The position numbers were made by a program, and so were the translations under genes. Shown piece after piece: positions 1 through 9,350 of a stretch of DNA of 33,260 bases. Every line of letters begins with the position of its first letter. The stretch's first letter is position 1. The notes beneath the pieces are model-generated. The model ran no database searches, was not told where the DNA came from, and saw only the letters and a list, made by a program, of their open reading frames with translations. Source of the DNA: Punctularia strigosozonata HHB-11173 SS5. Its lineage: Eukaryota; Basidiomycota; Agaricomycetes; Corticiales; Punctulariaceae. The stretch covers positions 636,479-669,738 of the forward strand of contig NW_006767446.1 of the NCBI RefSeq assembly GCF_000264995.1, read 5' to 3'.

Positions 1-399
1 GAGAGACTCGGGAGATCGCCTGATTTGTTCGGGTGAGGGATGTGTTGTGTAGAATGGCTGTGCACCAGAGGCGAAGAGGATGTGGAGAGGATGACCTAAA
101 TAGGAAGGTCAAAGACTAAATTAGGATGGGCTCCACTAGTGAGCTCCAGAGAATGTAAGGGAAGATAAAGCAGACGACAATACTGCAACTATTGCAGTGG
201 ATAGACGAATATAGTGCAACTTAGCACTATAGGGGAGGGCAGATTCGAGGGGAAAAGAGTACTTGCTCATTACTACTACAAAGACAGTACTTATACCTAC
301 TGGGTCGCGGCTATGTTACTTCTGAAACGAACTATATACGACAGTTCATATACAACTCTTTAGTTCTAACGAACGATCTACTTGATAAACGAGGTGGCA
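1..399. other. No gene seen; 3' flank of left inverted copy
   Basis: I see no supported gene here. The stretch lies downstream of the minus-strand orphan gene that ends at 783, so it may be its 3' flank or the outer part of the same repeat. The matching outer part of the right copy lies beyond the window end, so the outer boundary of the inverted repeat cannot be placed. Confidence 0.5.
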
Positions 400-400
400 A

Positions 401-620
401 TAGGCGATATATGAGAGGTTGAAACGAGGTACTTGCAATCTATCTATTTTGGGTACTAGTACAAAACACAAACATGAAACAGCCTAAGACGATATACGAG
501 CACGATGACGATGACGATATACGAGGGACTAACGATCTACTAGACGATGACGATATACGAGTTTCTTGACGATATACGAGGGTCCTGACGATATACGAAG
601 TTCCTGGCGATATACGAAGT
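401..620. repeat. Short tandem array of GACGATATACGAG units
   Basis: A 13-nt core, GACGATATACGAG or close variants, recurs at about 488, 513, 549, 568, 586 and 605, with a looser copy near 401. The later units are spaced about 19 nt apart. The array sits just 3' of the orphan gene of the left inverted copy. The minus-strand reading is a low-complexity RISSSSS-like peptide that I do not believe is a gene. Confidence 0.75.
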
Positions 621-782
621 GTGGAGTGAGCAATATACAAATGGGCAACAATATACACGAATCTGAAACGACACTAGTCCAAGATCAGAAATATACTTAT
701 ACAAAGGGAAATCTTATCATGCGGTTATCGTAACCATAAATATTCTTGCAAGAAAGGCATGTCCAGTATCTGGATGCCTAGT

Positions 783-1760
783 TCAAAGGGCGGCGCGGGA
801 TTCTTCCTCCAATATTTGGAGAGCGGTGTTATCCTTCCCCTCGATATAGTCGGCTATCAGGGGATATAAGCATGGGTGACCCATAAATAGGGACGAGCGG
901 GTCATATTGACGGGTATGTTTTCAGGGCGGAGGCGTCGATCGTTGAGAGGGAGGAGAGGAAGGGAGTGTCGTTGTAGATGTAAAGTGACGTTGGTAGCAA
1001 CCACTAGTTTTGCGGTGGCAACAGGACAGCCGAAGGGAAGTGGTCCATATTCCTTCTTGATGGGAGGCAGCTGTGGTTCGCGCTTATTGTCGCCATACTT
1101 GGCGACAACGACGAGGTATCCTACTCCTGAATCGACGGGCATACGGCTTCTTGAAGCGGCGATACGATAGTACGCGTCGGCCATTTGCCCAAAGATATTG
1201 TCGTGCGAGCGGTATCTCTTGCGTAGCCGCGTGACGTAGATGATGTAGTCTCCGACCTTTTCTTCTAGGATGTAAGAGATACAGGCGCTAGCGGCCATTA
1301 TCTTGTTTCCAAACATAAGACATAATCGTATTACGTTGCCGGGCTGCAGGAGGTTGGTAGTAAATGGAGGACCGTCGAGTAGGAAGAAGATTCGTGGATC
1401 ATGTAGCCACAGGTTGAGTGCTACGAACTGCAAACATAGAGGAGGTGCGCGAAGGAAAAGGTCGGCTGCCTCGATAGGCTGGTAGGGAGAAGCTCTGGGC
1501 GGGCGTGTTTGGTATTCTGGTACAAATTCGACAGTAGTAGTGATGTGGACCTCGATGTGGTTGACCTTTTTGGGGCACTGCGGAAACAGAACCCTGATGT
1601 ACTGAGGGAGTGACGACCTCTCGGCCTGTGCGAGAAGCGCAGTGGTCTCGTTATCGGCTAGCGGAGTGCGTTCGAGTAGGTGAGGATCGACAGCGAAGGG
1701 CTTCGCCCATCTTGTTAGACTACGCCATATATGTTTGGCAATTGCTTTAAACACTTGCAT
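783..1760 (-). CDS. Orphan protein of the repeated element, 325 aa
   Basis: This is a single-exon ORF of 325 codons starting with ATG at 1760 (MQVFKAIAKHIW) and ending with TGA at 783-785 (ESRAAL). I do not recognise the family. The protein has no obvious signal peptide or catalytic motif. It is rich in Leu/Pro with a basic N-terminus, and its middle part (YLVVVAKYGDN) could be a beta-rich core. A second copy on the right edge is open over the 292 codons visible, with about nine amino-acid differences. Several are CpG-type transitions, e.g. Arg to Cys and Pro to Leu in this copy. Two open copies suggest recent spread and a protein under constraint, probably that of a mobile element or multicopy family. 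Function unknown. Confidence 0.75.
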   Translation of the reverse strand: MQVFKAIAKHIWRSLTRWAKPFAVDPHLLERTPLADNETTALLAQAERSSLPQYIRVLFPQCPKKVNHIEVHITTTVEFVPEYQTRPPRASPYQPIEAADLFLRAPPLCLQFVALNLWLHDPRIFFLLDGPPFTTNLLQPGNVIRLCLMFGNKIMAASACISYILEEKVGDYIIYVTRLRKRYRSHDNIFGQMADAYYRIAASRSRMPVDSGVGYLVVVAKYGDNKREPQLPPIKKEYGPLPFGCPVATAKLVVATNVTLHLQRHSLPLLPLNDRRLRPENIPVNMTRSSLFMGHPCLYPLIADYIEGKDNTALQILEEESRAAL

Positions 1761-1846
1761 GCTGACTGGGTAGTTGGTGAGTACGGTGGGGGTTGCCTGT
1801 TCCTGAACGCATGTTATGGGTATGGCGTCTACGCGTCACGACTTTC

Positions 1847-1860
1847 TAATCACGTGATCA
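1847..1860. promoter_or_regulatory. Palindromic CACGTG site upstream of orphan gene (left)
   Basis: TAATCACGTGATCA is a one-mismatch version of the perfect 14-nt palindrome TGATCACGTGATCA found in the right copy at 32284-32297. It lies about 90-100 nt upstream of the start codon in both arms. CACGTG is an E-box that fungal bHLH factors can bind. A role in transcription or in transposase binding is inference. Confidence 0.4.
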
Positions 1861-1920
1861 CAGTACGTTGTGAATTTGGGTGTTTTGGCTATGTCCGAGC
1901 GCCAAACAGATTTGGTGCAC

Positions 1921-3647
1921 GACAACGTTACAATGTCCTGGCCATTGAAGCTGGCACAGCAAGAATGGAGACCGACTATCTGAAGCTCAGTAATCTACAT
2001 CCGGAGACTGCACGTTACCCATCGCGCCTGACAAGGCGCCAACGATTCAATGCCTGGATGTTCCGACGTGATCTCGTCACCCAAGTGGAGAACTTCCACC
2101 ACTTCCGTAGGGAGTTAGGGGAGCTGGAGATAGTCAACAAGCCAGTACCAGATGAGGAGATTGCGCAGACAAAACAGGTGCCGTTACGGGCCGAAAACTA
2201 CCCGCAGGGGACAATCCAAGGGAACATTGATGCATTGGTCGCATTTTTAAGGCAAAGTGGTTTGGGTGACATACCTGGTCTGCGCAATATCGCGGAATAT
2301 GTCGTCTTGGTGCATGGTGATTTGCTCACAGGCGAGCGGATCCATCAGATTCAAGCCTCAAGATCCATCAAAGACTCACCATCGGTGCAATTCTGGTCCC
2401 TCATCTTCGTCATGGGTCTGTTTCACCTTAAGATGGCATGCGCGGATGCAATCTGGAAGATCTTCTTGATGCCGTCCAGCTCGCGAGATGACCCTAATTT
2501 GTTAATCAATCACATCGCACAAATCCGACCAAGGGACACAGGTACTTTTACAAGCAAGACGGGCCCAGGCTTTCGCCGGATGCACGAGGTCATACAACAT
2601 ATCGGCACCGTGTCTCGAGTCGATTGTTGGTGAATCAAAGCTCAAGCTGTTCAATATGCATCGTTGGAAGATTGGGCGGTGTCGAATCCAAGTTGGGATG
2701 ACGTCGTAAAGCTCTCCTACGAGCTTGCACGCAATAACGTGGCGGATCGGCAATTTCACCGCAATACCTTGAATGCGCTGCCCATCGCATTGCGCAATCA
2801 GGAGTGAGAGAACCTATTACTCCGTCAGCAGTACTTTCTCCTCTACGAGGAGCTCACATACGCACTCAACGTGGGAGATATCGGACGTGTCGAACTTTGC
2901 ATGGTACCTTGGGCCTTCATCTTCAAAGGCTGCGGAAAGCATAAATATGCTAATCATATCATTACCTTCCTCCATGACCTCCACGTTGTCTATCTGGAGG
3001 GCTTGAGGTGCGTCATTCAAACGGAATACATGCCGATCCTGCTCATGTCGTGTTCCAGACAGGCAATCCAGAAGAATATGTTGTGTAATCCTACCGGCAA
3101 GCGGAATTCACGGCGTCCGATTGACTGGCTTGTTGAGCTGAACAATCTGTATATCAAGGTCTGAGCTTTGCACACAGAGTTCTATGGGTTAGTGCTAATG
3201 CGAGAGCAGAACATATACGGTGGGAGTTTCTCCAACCGCACTGTCAACCACATCCTCAAAGAATCGCCGCTCATCGCGGCATACCAACACGTTTGTGGGC
3301 AATTTGAACAGATCTTCCTGCTCGACCGACGGTCTACCAAACATGCAACCCCGGACATGAGACGGACGTTCGAACAGCTGGCGGCATACATGAGATCTAA
3401 CCGGACTAACGAACACGTGAAAGGTTGCAAGGCGAAGCATCCTATCCCCAACGCGATGGCAGACAGGATGGCAGACTTGATATTGAATATGTCGATGGCT
3501 GGCGGTATGACGGATCTTCCAGATGATGGTTTGCGGGCGGATGGACTTGCACATGCGGAGGAGGGAAGTGATGTGGCAGCCACGGTTGATGTTGTGGAAG
3601 GTGACGAGGTCCTGCGTCTTGAGATCGAAGACTTGGCTGTGGAATAA
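1921..3647 (+). pseudogene. DUF6589-family protein, 5'-truncated with two TGA stops
   Basis: One frame runs from the inner edge of the left inverted arm and reads as a typical basidiomycete DUF6589 protein. Recognisable parts are AEYVVLVHGDLLTGERI (about 2305-2355), LFHLKMACADAIW (about 2420-2460) and IQHIGTVSRVDCW (about 2590-2630). Next come LRQQYFLLYEELTYALNVGD (about 2820-2880) and IDWLVELNNLYIK (about 3120-3158). A 51-nt intron (3159-3209, phase 0, with a CTAAT branch) leads to NIYGGSFSNRTVNHILKESP. In-frame TGA codons at 2631-2633 and 2805-2807 stand where the family usually has Arg, so CGA to TGA is likely. The N-terminus is missing and replaced by repeat sequence. DUF6589 genes are multicopy in mushrooms and probably transposon-linked, but the biochemical role is unknown. 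The last ~45 codons overlap an opposite-strand gene and may not belong to the family. Confidence 0.8.
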
Positions 3648-4750
3648 AAACATTAGTTAGGTATGAGGACTTGCATATCGGCGGTTATGAATGCGACATA
3701 CCTGCTCGTCCCAACCTCCGACCTGAATCTGCGTCCCTCTGTGCCTGGACAAGTCGATGATGGGCGTCGCAAGGCCACACGCGTATGTATGTCCCTGCAT
3801 GCCGAGTTGCGAGGGTGAGTCGACGCAAACGTTCGCGTGTGCCGTAGTGAACACGCTGTGGACGAAACAATCGGCAGCACTCATTGGAGGAATCGCTGTG
3901 GATCCTGGCATGGGTGCCAGATCCATGACGGACTCTTCGCCGATAATGAATGGCTGTTCGTGTATCGTTTGCCGAGGGATTGCAATTGCGACATCGCGAC
4001 CGGTGTTGCGTGAGTGGGATGCAACGGTGTGCGTTGCGAGATGCGTCGCATGGACGGGGAGATCGGCGCCATTCGAGGTCATCGTCGAAGACGTTGGCGG
4101 CTGGTGGTATGGCGTCGGATCGTGTGGATGTTGAAATGAGAATGGATGAACTTGCAGAGGTGGAGGAGGGAAGTGATGGGGCAGCGACGGTTGATGTCGC
4201 GGAAGGTTGCGAGGCCCTGCGTCTTCAGATGGAAGGCTCAACTGCAAAATGAAAGCATCAGTTAGTACGAGGACTTGTGTGTTAGTGGGTGTGAATGCAA
4301 CGCACCTGCTGGTCCCAACCTCCGACCTGAATCCGCATCCCTCTGTGCCCTGACAAATCGATGGTGGACGTCGCAAGGTGGCCTGCGTATGTATTTCCCT
4401 GCGCGCTGAGTTGCGAGGGTGCGTCGACGCGAACATTTGTGTGTGCCATGGTGTACGCACCGTGGACGAAACAATTGGTGGCACTCGTCGAAGGAATTGC
4501 CGTGGATCCCGGCACGAATGCCAGGTCCATGACGAACTCCTTGCCGATGACGTATGGCTGTTCGTGCGTTGTATGCTGGGCGATGTTGGCTTCGGTATGT
4601 TGTGGGCGACTCTCCGCGTTGAAGGCCGCGTTGTGTGGCGCGTCGCGACGTGGCACCTCCCGGGAATTGATGTTCGTGATGCCGGCGTTTGTGCTTACAA
4701 GGTCTGCTTGCTTCGCATTAGCAAAGAGTCGAAGAAGGAAAAATGAACGT
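3442..4750 (-). CDS. Modular protein from tandem exon-intron duplication, unknown function
   Basis: I do not recognise this protein. Three exons on the minus strand join in phase 0: about 4750-4306, 4241-3702 and 3636-3442 (TAG stop at 3442-3444). The introns are 4242-4305 and 3637-3701. Each module ends in a conserved block: HEQPFIIGEESVMDLA, then PGSTAIP, CFVH, VD.PSQL, TYA and finally IQVGGWDEQ followed at once by a splice donor. The next exon opens with EDAGPRNLPRHQPSLPHHF and a Pro/His-rich tract. Between modules, the differences fall mainly on the third codon positions of the minus frame, which supports coding on this strand. The start is unclear: the frame stays open to about 4750 with no certain ATG. 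The 3' end overlaps the DUF6589 remnant antisense. It could be a tail of the neighbouring helicase transcript. Confidence 0.5.
3537..4570. repeat. Tandem direct duplication, ~604-bp period
   Basis: Sequence from about 3537 to 3967 recurs at about 4141 to 4571, roughly 80% identical by eye. The two splice donors of the minus-strand modules sit at 3701 and 4305, giving a period of 604 bp. The duplicated unit contains the end of one exon, an intron and the start of the next, so it is an exon-intron unit duplication. Confidence 0.85.
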
Positions 4751-4767
4751 ACAGCTGCCAGTGTGGT

Positions 4768-6295
4768 TCATCGATATGTTTGAGAGGTTTTCCTTGTCAG
4801 TTTGAGGAAGGTCGGATTGCTGGGCACGATTACTTGGGTGTTTCGGGCATTGCTTTGAAGACTTCTCTGCAGAAATGTCAGTAGATGTGCATGACCATAG
4901 TCTGATGCTTACTATGGCCATTGCCTCCGCAGGCCGTGCAATTGTCGACCGACCGAGACTGTCGCGCACGACCTGCCCGAGCTGATGTTGCAAGCCGAGT
5001 CTCGTTCTCCAGAGCTTCTTTGGGTGGTCTTGAATTGACGATAAGTTTGAGGATTTCGTGACCGAATGTGTTGGCATGATCTGAGCGCCAGCGCGTCCCT
5101 CATATGATATCTTCAGTGGTTTTGATCTTGCCATAGTGGGCGCAGTCCACGATACGTCGCACCAGCGCATCTGAGAAGAATAGCGCAGAGCTGAAAATTT
5201 CGAATGCGCCATCGCCCAGCGCTCTGCGACCCGCTTCCTCCCGCCAAGCAAAGAGGGCATTGCACAAAGCTTTGTCGTGATCGTCCGAGGTGTAAGGCTT
5301 GATCGTTACACGGCGCATTCCAGGAGTGGGCTTCCTGGGCGGCGGGACTGTTCCAAGCTTTGCGTACTGTCCAGGATCACAGATGTCGCAGCAGGAAACA
5401 GGCATGCGTGGAGCACAGCGCAGACAACCACCGGCTTTGGAAGAGTCGCATATCTGATGGTCAGATGCTAATGAAGGTGTGAGAGTAAGCATGTGACTAT
5501 GATATGTAGCACACCTTTCTGACTCTCCTTTGCGTCGAAACATTCAAGAAGAGGCTCACGTCGACATCTCCACTCAGCGCGACTATGGGCATTGATCAAA
5601 TTGTCGACAGTCAGGTCAAGTTCGTCCTTGGATTTTGCTTCAACAGCGGAGCTCTTGCGAAGTGCATGATAGAGCTGATGTCGCTCTTCACGTTGTTCAT
5701 CCAACGAGGGATTGCGGTTCTCATTACTGTTTCCGGTACTGGATGTACGAATGTCAGTCTGGTGTGCTCGTTCATCCGCTGCCATCTCCTTTCGAGCACG
5801 TTTTGCTGGAGCTCTTGTTGGAGTGTCTCTGTCCACCGCCGCCTTCCGCTTATTGCTTGCTTGCTGTCTCTTCACCTTCGCCTTCACTGCCCATTCTCTC
5901 TCCGAATCAAAGTGCTTCGGCTCTGCAAGGAGGAGAAAGAAGCCCATCTCGTCAACACCTCTGGCTGCCCGTCCACTCCGTTGTTGAAGCTCTTCCGTGG
6001 TGAGACGTGCTCGATATTGTACTACAATTTGAATCCCATGTTGATCCATTCCCTGCAGTTCTCCAATGAGCTGGATTCTGGCGACGAACTGACCACTTAC
6101 CATGCCGTAGGCATCCGTCGCAGATATACCCCAAATGGTACCATCCTTGAACTGGTTCATAACCTGTTCTCGGAATTCTGGTGACATACGTGAGTGGAAC
6201 CACTTGACCTTTTCCTTAAGGTGTAACGGCAGGCGTGCACACAATTGTTTAGCTGCACCCTCTGCTTCTAAGCAGCTGTCGTGGAATACAACCAT
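4768..6295 (-). pseudogene. RecQ-like DNA helicase, C-terminal part (interrupted)
   Basis: This is the second half of a fungal RecQ-type helicase on the minus strand. Visible are KWFHSRMSPEFREQVMNQF, motif V as ATDAYGM joined across a 48-nt intron (6053-6100) to GMDQHGIQIVVQYRA, and motif VI as QQRSGRAARG. A basic linker (NKRKAAVDRD..PAKRARK) follows. A 47-nt intron (5468-5514) then leads to a Cys cluster, GGCLRCAPRMPVSCCDICDP, which is usual for this family. A TGA at 5100-5102 interrupts the frame after IKTTEDII. The frame goes on sensibly (RWRSDHANTFGHEILKLI, then NCTACGGNGH and an intron near 4865-4915) to a stop at 4768. The gene is broken by the 6296-9361 insertion, by this stop and by a missing motif I upstream. 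Such helicases are multicopy in mushroom genomes. Confidence 0.85.
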
Positions 6296-6309
6296 CTGAG
6301 AAAAATCCC

Positions 6310-6560
6310 ATGACTATACAGCACTACATAGTCCAATATAGCATCCATAGTTTCATAGCAATGTCAATTTGTATGGGTGCTATGGAGCTGCCTGCAGTTG
6401 CTATAGAGGTACCTGCCAGTGCTATAAAGTGCTATGGGTGCTATAGATCACACTGCCATGGCTATATAGCACAGAGCCAATGCTATGGGCATTACAGATA
6501 CTATGGCAATTTGGTAGTCATCATATGCTCAGTAGATGCTATGATTAATCAGACAAGAAA
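6310..6560. repeat. Subterminal CTATAGC-type repeats (left end of 3-kb element)
   Basis: Repeated short motifs such as GGTGCTATGG, TGCTATAG and CTATATAGCAC fill the stretch in both orientations. The same motifs fill the opposite end at about 9060-9345. Such subterminal clusters are typical transposase-binding regions, but that role is inferred. Confidence 0.65.
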
Positions 6561-6714
6561 TTAAAATACTTCAATAATGATTAATTTTGAAAGCAAATAT
6601 TTGAATTGCATAACTGTCTACAAGATTACACTCCTAGTGCTACCAGCCAGCTTACGTAAGCATCTCACACAAACATAACCATACATAGGTAGCGTCGGAG
6701 GCGAGGGTGGCTGT

Positions 6715-6870
6715 GAGGGGTGAGATGCGACACCCGACCACGTTGGCGGCTCGGGCTCGGGGCTGGCAGAGGGCGGGCGTGGGGCACGGGGCACGAGAGG
6801 CGACACCGAGCCTGACCGCTTTGGCGGCTCGGGCTCGGGGCTGGTCAAAGGCGGGCGCGGGATGGGGTGG
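6715..6870. repeat. GC-rich hairpin iterons, left of captured gene
   Basis: Two to three copies of a unit containing GACCACGTTGGCGGCTCGGG occur here, followed by GCTCGGGGCTGGYMRAGGCGGGCG. The same iteron occurs about eight times on the other side of the captured gene (8150-8760). GAGCCYGA and TCGGGCTC can pair to form a hairpin around the GTTGG loop. Confidence 0.7.
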
Positions 6871-7017
6871 GAGCCGTGCCAGGCTCGTCGACGGGGGAGG
6901 CAGCGGGGACGGGGGAGGCAGCGGGGTCGCGGCTTGTTGAGGGTGGTTTTGATGTTCCGATGAGCGGACTTGAGGGTTGAACCACATTCTGAGCCGCGTG
7001 TTACTGCACCTGGGAGG

Positions 7018-8150
7018 GGGCAGGGGTCAACGCGCCGGAGAACACGCTCTTGGTCACCGCGCCCCCGCTCTGGACCTGGCTGACGATGCCCTTCCAGATC
7101 AGCTCCCACACGGCGGGAACGCCGACCATGATCGTCGGCTTGAACGCGACCATGTCGCCGGAGCAGCCGCGGATGGACTGGTCCGTCAGCGTCTTGATGC
7201 GGCCGTAGCCGATGGTCATGCCGACGAAGAAGAGGCAGAGCTCGACGATGTATTTGAGGATGTGCGTGAGCGGGAGGTAGGCGAGGAAGGCGTCGTCCGT
7301 GTTGAAGTGGTGCCCGAGCAGCTTGTACAAGGTGCCGATGACGGCGATCGCGTCCGAGTGCGTGATGACGATGCCCTTCGGCGCGCTGGTCGTGCCCGAG
7401 GTGTACATGATGCACGCGACCGAGGACGGCGTTGGGAACCGATCTTTGGTCGTGTCGGGGGAGAGCGGCTTTCCCCGCATGGAGCTCGTTGAGGGTGAGC
7501 ACCTGGATGTTCTCCCTCATCTGCTGGATGGAGTCAAGCACGGAGGGCTTGGCCTCGCCGGAGTAGATCACGATCCGGAGCGAGGGCGTGTTGCCGATGA
7601 CCTTGGCGAGAACGGGGAGGAGTTCGGCGTCGGTGTAGACACCGCCGCAGTTCAGTTCGTTGAGCGAGTGCGTCTGGCCGGCTTCGCCTAGCAAATCATA
7701 GGCAGTTGCGATGGCTGTGGAGATGGACGCGCAGGTGTGCGCGACGAGTTGCCAGTTTAGGCTGAACGGTGCGCCCATTCAGTACCTGTAAAGGGAGATA
7801 CACGCTTGTCGGACGCACCTGGTAGACGCATAGACGTTGAAGGTGTCGTCTGCGGTGACGCCGAGGTCGACGAGTCCCCTTGCGACCTCAGACACGGCCT
7901 CCTGGACCTCGAGGTAGTTCAAGTACTTGTAGTTGCTCAGCTGGAAGTACTTCCACTTCTTCGTCTCCTTGACCTCCTTCCCGCCGACGTTCTTCGTCAC
8001 CTCCTTCTCCTCCTTGATGATGTCGACGACGTCGTGCCAGCCAAGCGCCTTCTTCGTCCCGTGCGTCCGCGCGGCATAGAGGACGCAGTTGTGGATAGTC
8101 TCAATGCCCTCGAGCGGCTGCTTGAGGGGCTTGTCGGCGCAGACGACGTC
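7018..8150 (-). pseudogene. Captured fragment of long-chain fatty-acyl-CoA synthetase
   Basis: The minus strand encodes the N-terminal and central parts of a FAA-type long-chain fatty acid-CoA ligase, which activates fatty acids through an acyl-AMP intermediate. Exon A (about 8150-7819) reads EGIETIHNCVLYAARTHG, then KKWKYFQLSNYKYLNYLEVQ and LGVTADDTFNVYAST. A 57-nt intron (7762-7818) joins in phase to SLNWQLVAHTCASISTAIAT. The P-loop-like AMP-binding motif is YTSGTTSAPKG (about 7405), followed by FLAYLPLTHILKYIVELCLF and FKPTIMVGVPAVWE. A frameshift near 7481-7486 separates LTLNELHA from RGKPLSPDTT. The start codon and about the last half of the enzyme (all the C-terminal adenylation motifs) are absent. 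It lies inside the 3-kb TIR element, so it is a transduplicated, non-functional piece. Confidence 0.88.
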
Positions 8151-8760
8151 GAGCCCGACCACTTTGGTGGCTCGGGCTTGGGGCTGGCAGAAGGTGGGCG
8201 CGGGGCGCGGGGCACGAGAGGCAAGACCGAGCCTGACCACGTTGGCGGCTCGGGCTGGGCAATGGGTCGAAGGGCGGGGGCAGGATGGGATGCGACGCCG
8301 AGCCCGACCGCGTTGGCGGCTCCGGCTGGGCGGCGGGTCGAAGGGCAGGAGCCGACGCCGAGCCGGACCACATTGGCGGCTCGCGGCTCGGTGTTGGGTA
8401 GTGAGCACCAGCCCGACCACGTTGGCGGCTCGGGCTGGGCGGCGGGTCAAAGGGCGGGGGCGGGGTGAGATGCGACACCGAGCCCGACCGCGTTGGCGGC
8501 TCGGGCTCGTGGCTGGTCAAAGGCGGGTGAGGGGGCTGGCAGAAGGTGGGACGCGGGGTGGGAGCCATGGGGCGAGAGGCGACGCCCGACCGCGTTGGCG
8601 GCTCGGGCGAGGGACTGGTCGACAGGTGAGGGCGGGGGCGGAAGCTGCGCCGAGCGCGACCGCGTTGGCGGCTCGCGCTCAGGGCTGTTCGAAGGGTGTG
8701 GGCTCGACCAGCCCAGCTGGGCTGGTCGAAGAGGCAGAGGCGAGGGAGCGTCGACAAGGA
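8150..8760. repeat. Tandem GC-rich hairpin iterons, ~55-75 bp spacing
   Basis: A core like GAGCCCGACCGCGTTGGCGG followed by CTCGGGCT repeats at about 8152, 8227, 8300, 8360, 8411, 8480, 8583 and 8655. The arms GAGCCCGA and TCGGGCTC are exact complements, so each unit can form a stem-loop. Spacers are G-rich (GGCGGGTCRAAGGGCGGGGGC). Long ORFs across this block are by-products of the composition, not genes. Confidence 0.8.
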
Positions 8761-8814
8761 TCACAGCTTGTCGAGGGCGAGGGTGCGGGGGCAGGGGCGT
8801 GGACTTGTGTTGAC

Positions 8815-8900
8815 GGGCCGCGTCAAACATCAGTCACGTGACCGTTGGTTGGTGTCAATGGGCCACGTCAACATCGGTCACGTGACCGTTGGTCCAAACC
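8815..8900. repeat. 45-bp direct repeat with TCACGTGA palindromes
   Basis: GGTCACGTGACCGTTGGT-like units with TCACGTGA at 8833 and 8878 lie 45 bp apart, each preceded by GGCC(A/G)CGTCAA(A/C)AT. The second site extends to the 10-nt palindrome GTCACGTGAC. They mark the edge between the GC-rich interior and the AT-rich right end of the 3-kb element. Confidence 0.7.
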
Positions 8901-8989
8901 CGATTTTTGCTAAGTCCACATTGACCCTAATACTGTGCCATGGTTAATTAGAATGTATGTATATAAGCTTATATGATACTATGGCCCTC

Positions 8990-9350
8990 ATACTTCACTG
9001 TACAGGCTGACTATTACCTCAAAACTAATGGATCATAACATAGTGTGAGTTGGAAAGTCTGCTATAGTTGCTATATAAGTATGTACCAAAACTATGTATG
9101 CTATATAGACATATATCCAAAGCTATGGGTGCTATATTGATGTCACTATGAGCTATGCATTGCTATATAGCTGGTGTATTAAGCTATAAATTGCTATGTA
9201 GCACCCCATAGCGACCATCATAGTCTACATAGCACCCCATAGCAACTGTCATAGTCTACATAGCACTCCATAGCAGCTAGCTGATCACTCCATAGTGCAC
9301 ATAGAGCTACTATAGCAACAATAGTTCAAAGGGGCAGCTATATAAATTTG
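8990..9350. repeat. Subterminal CTATAGC-type repeats (right end of 3-kb element)
   Basis: Motifs such as GTGCTATAT, CTATATAGC and three tandem units of CATAGTCTACATAGCACYCC with short spacers (about 9200-9275) lie in this AT-rich stretch. They mirror the left end of the element at 6310-6560. Confidence 0.7.

Larger units (their letters stand above)
783..1931 (-). repeat. Left arm of ~30-kb-spaced inverted repeat
   Basis: The sequence from about 783 to 1931, read on the minus strand, matches 32213 to 33260 read on the plus strand. The distance from the start codon to the inner edge is 171 nt in both copies. Homology fades over the last ~15 nt (near 1917-1931), after which the flanks are unrelated: DUF6589 coding sequence here, an N-terminal exon on the right. 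The arm holds one gene plus its upstream region. That region carries a near-palindromic TCACGTGA site. The outer end cannot be seen because the right arm runs off the window. Confidence 0.9.

Noticed and set aside
4718-5260. 180-codon minus ORF as separate gene
   Set aside because: It is a shifted frame over the helicase C-terminal exons; the frame one step over continues the helicase family pattern.
7018-8150. Functional acyl-CoA synthetase gene
   Set aside because: Both ends are missing, a frameshift is present and it lies inside a transposon.
8089-8841. Long ORFs on both strands in the GC-rich block
   Set aside because: High GC content removes stop codons; no family signal and strong tandem repetition.
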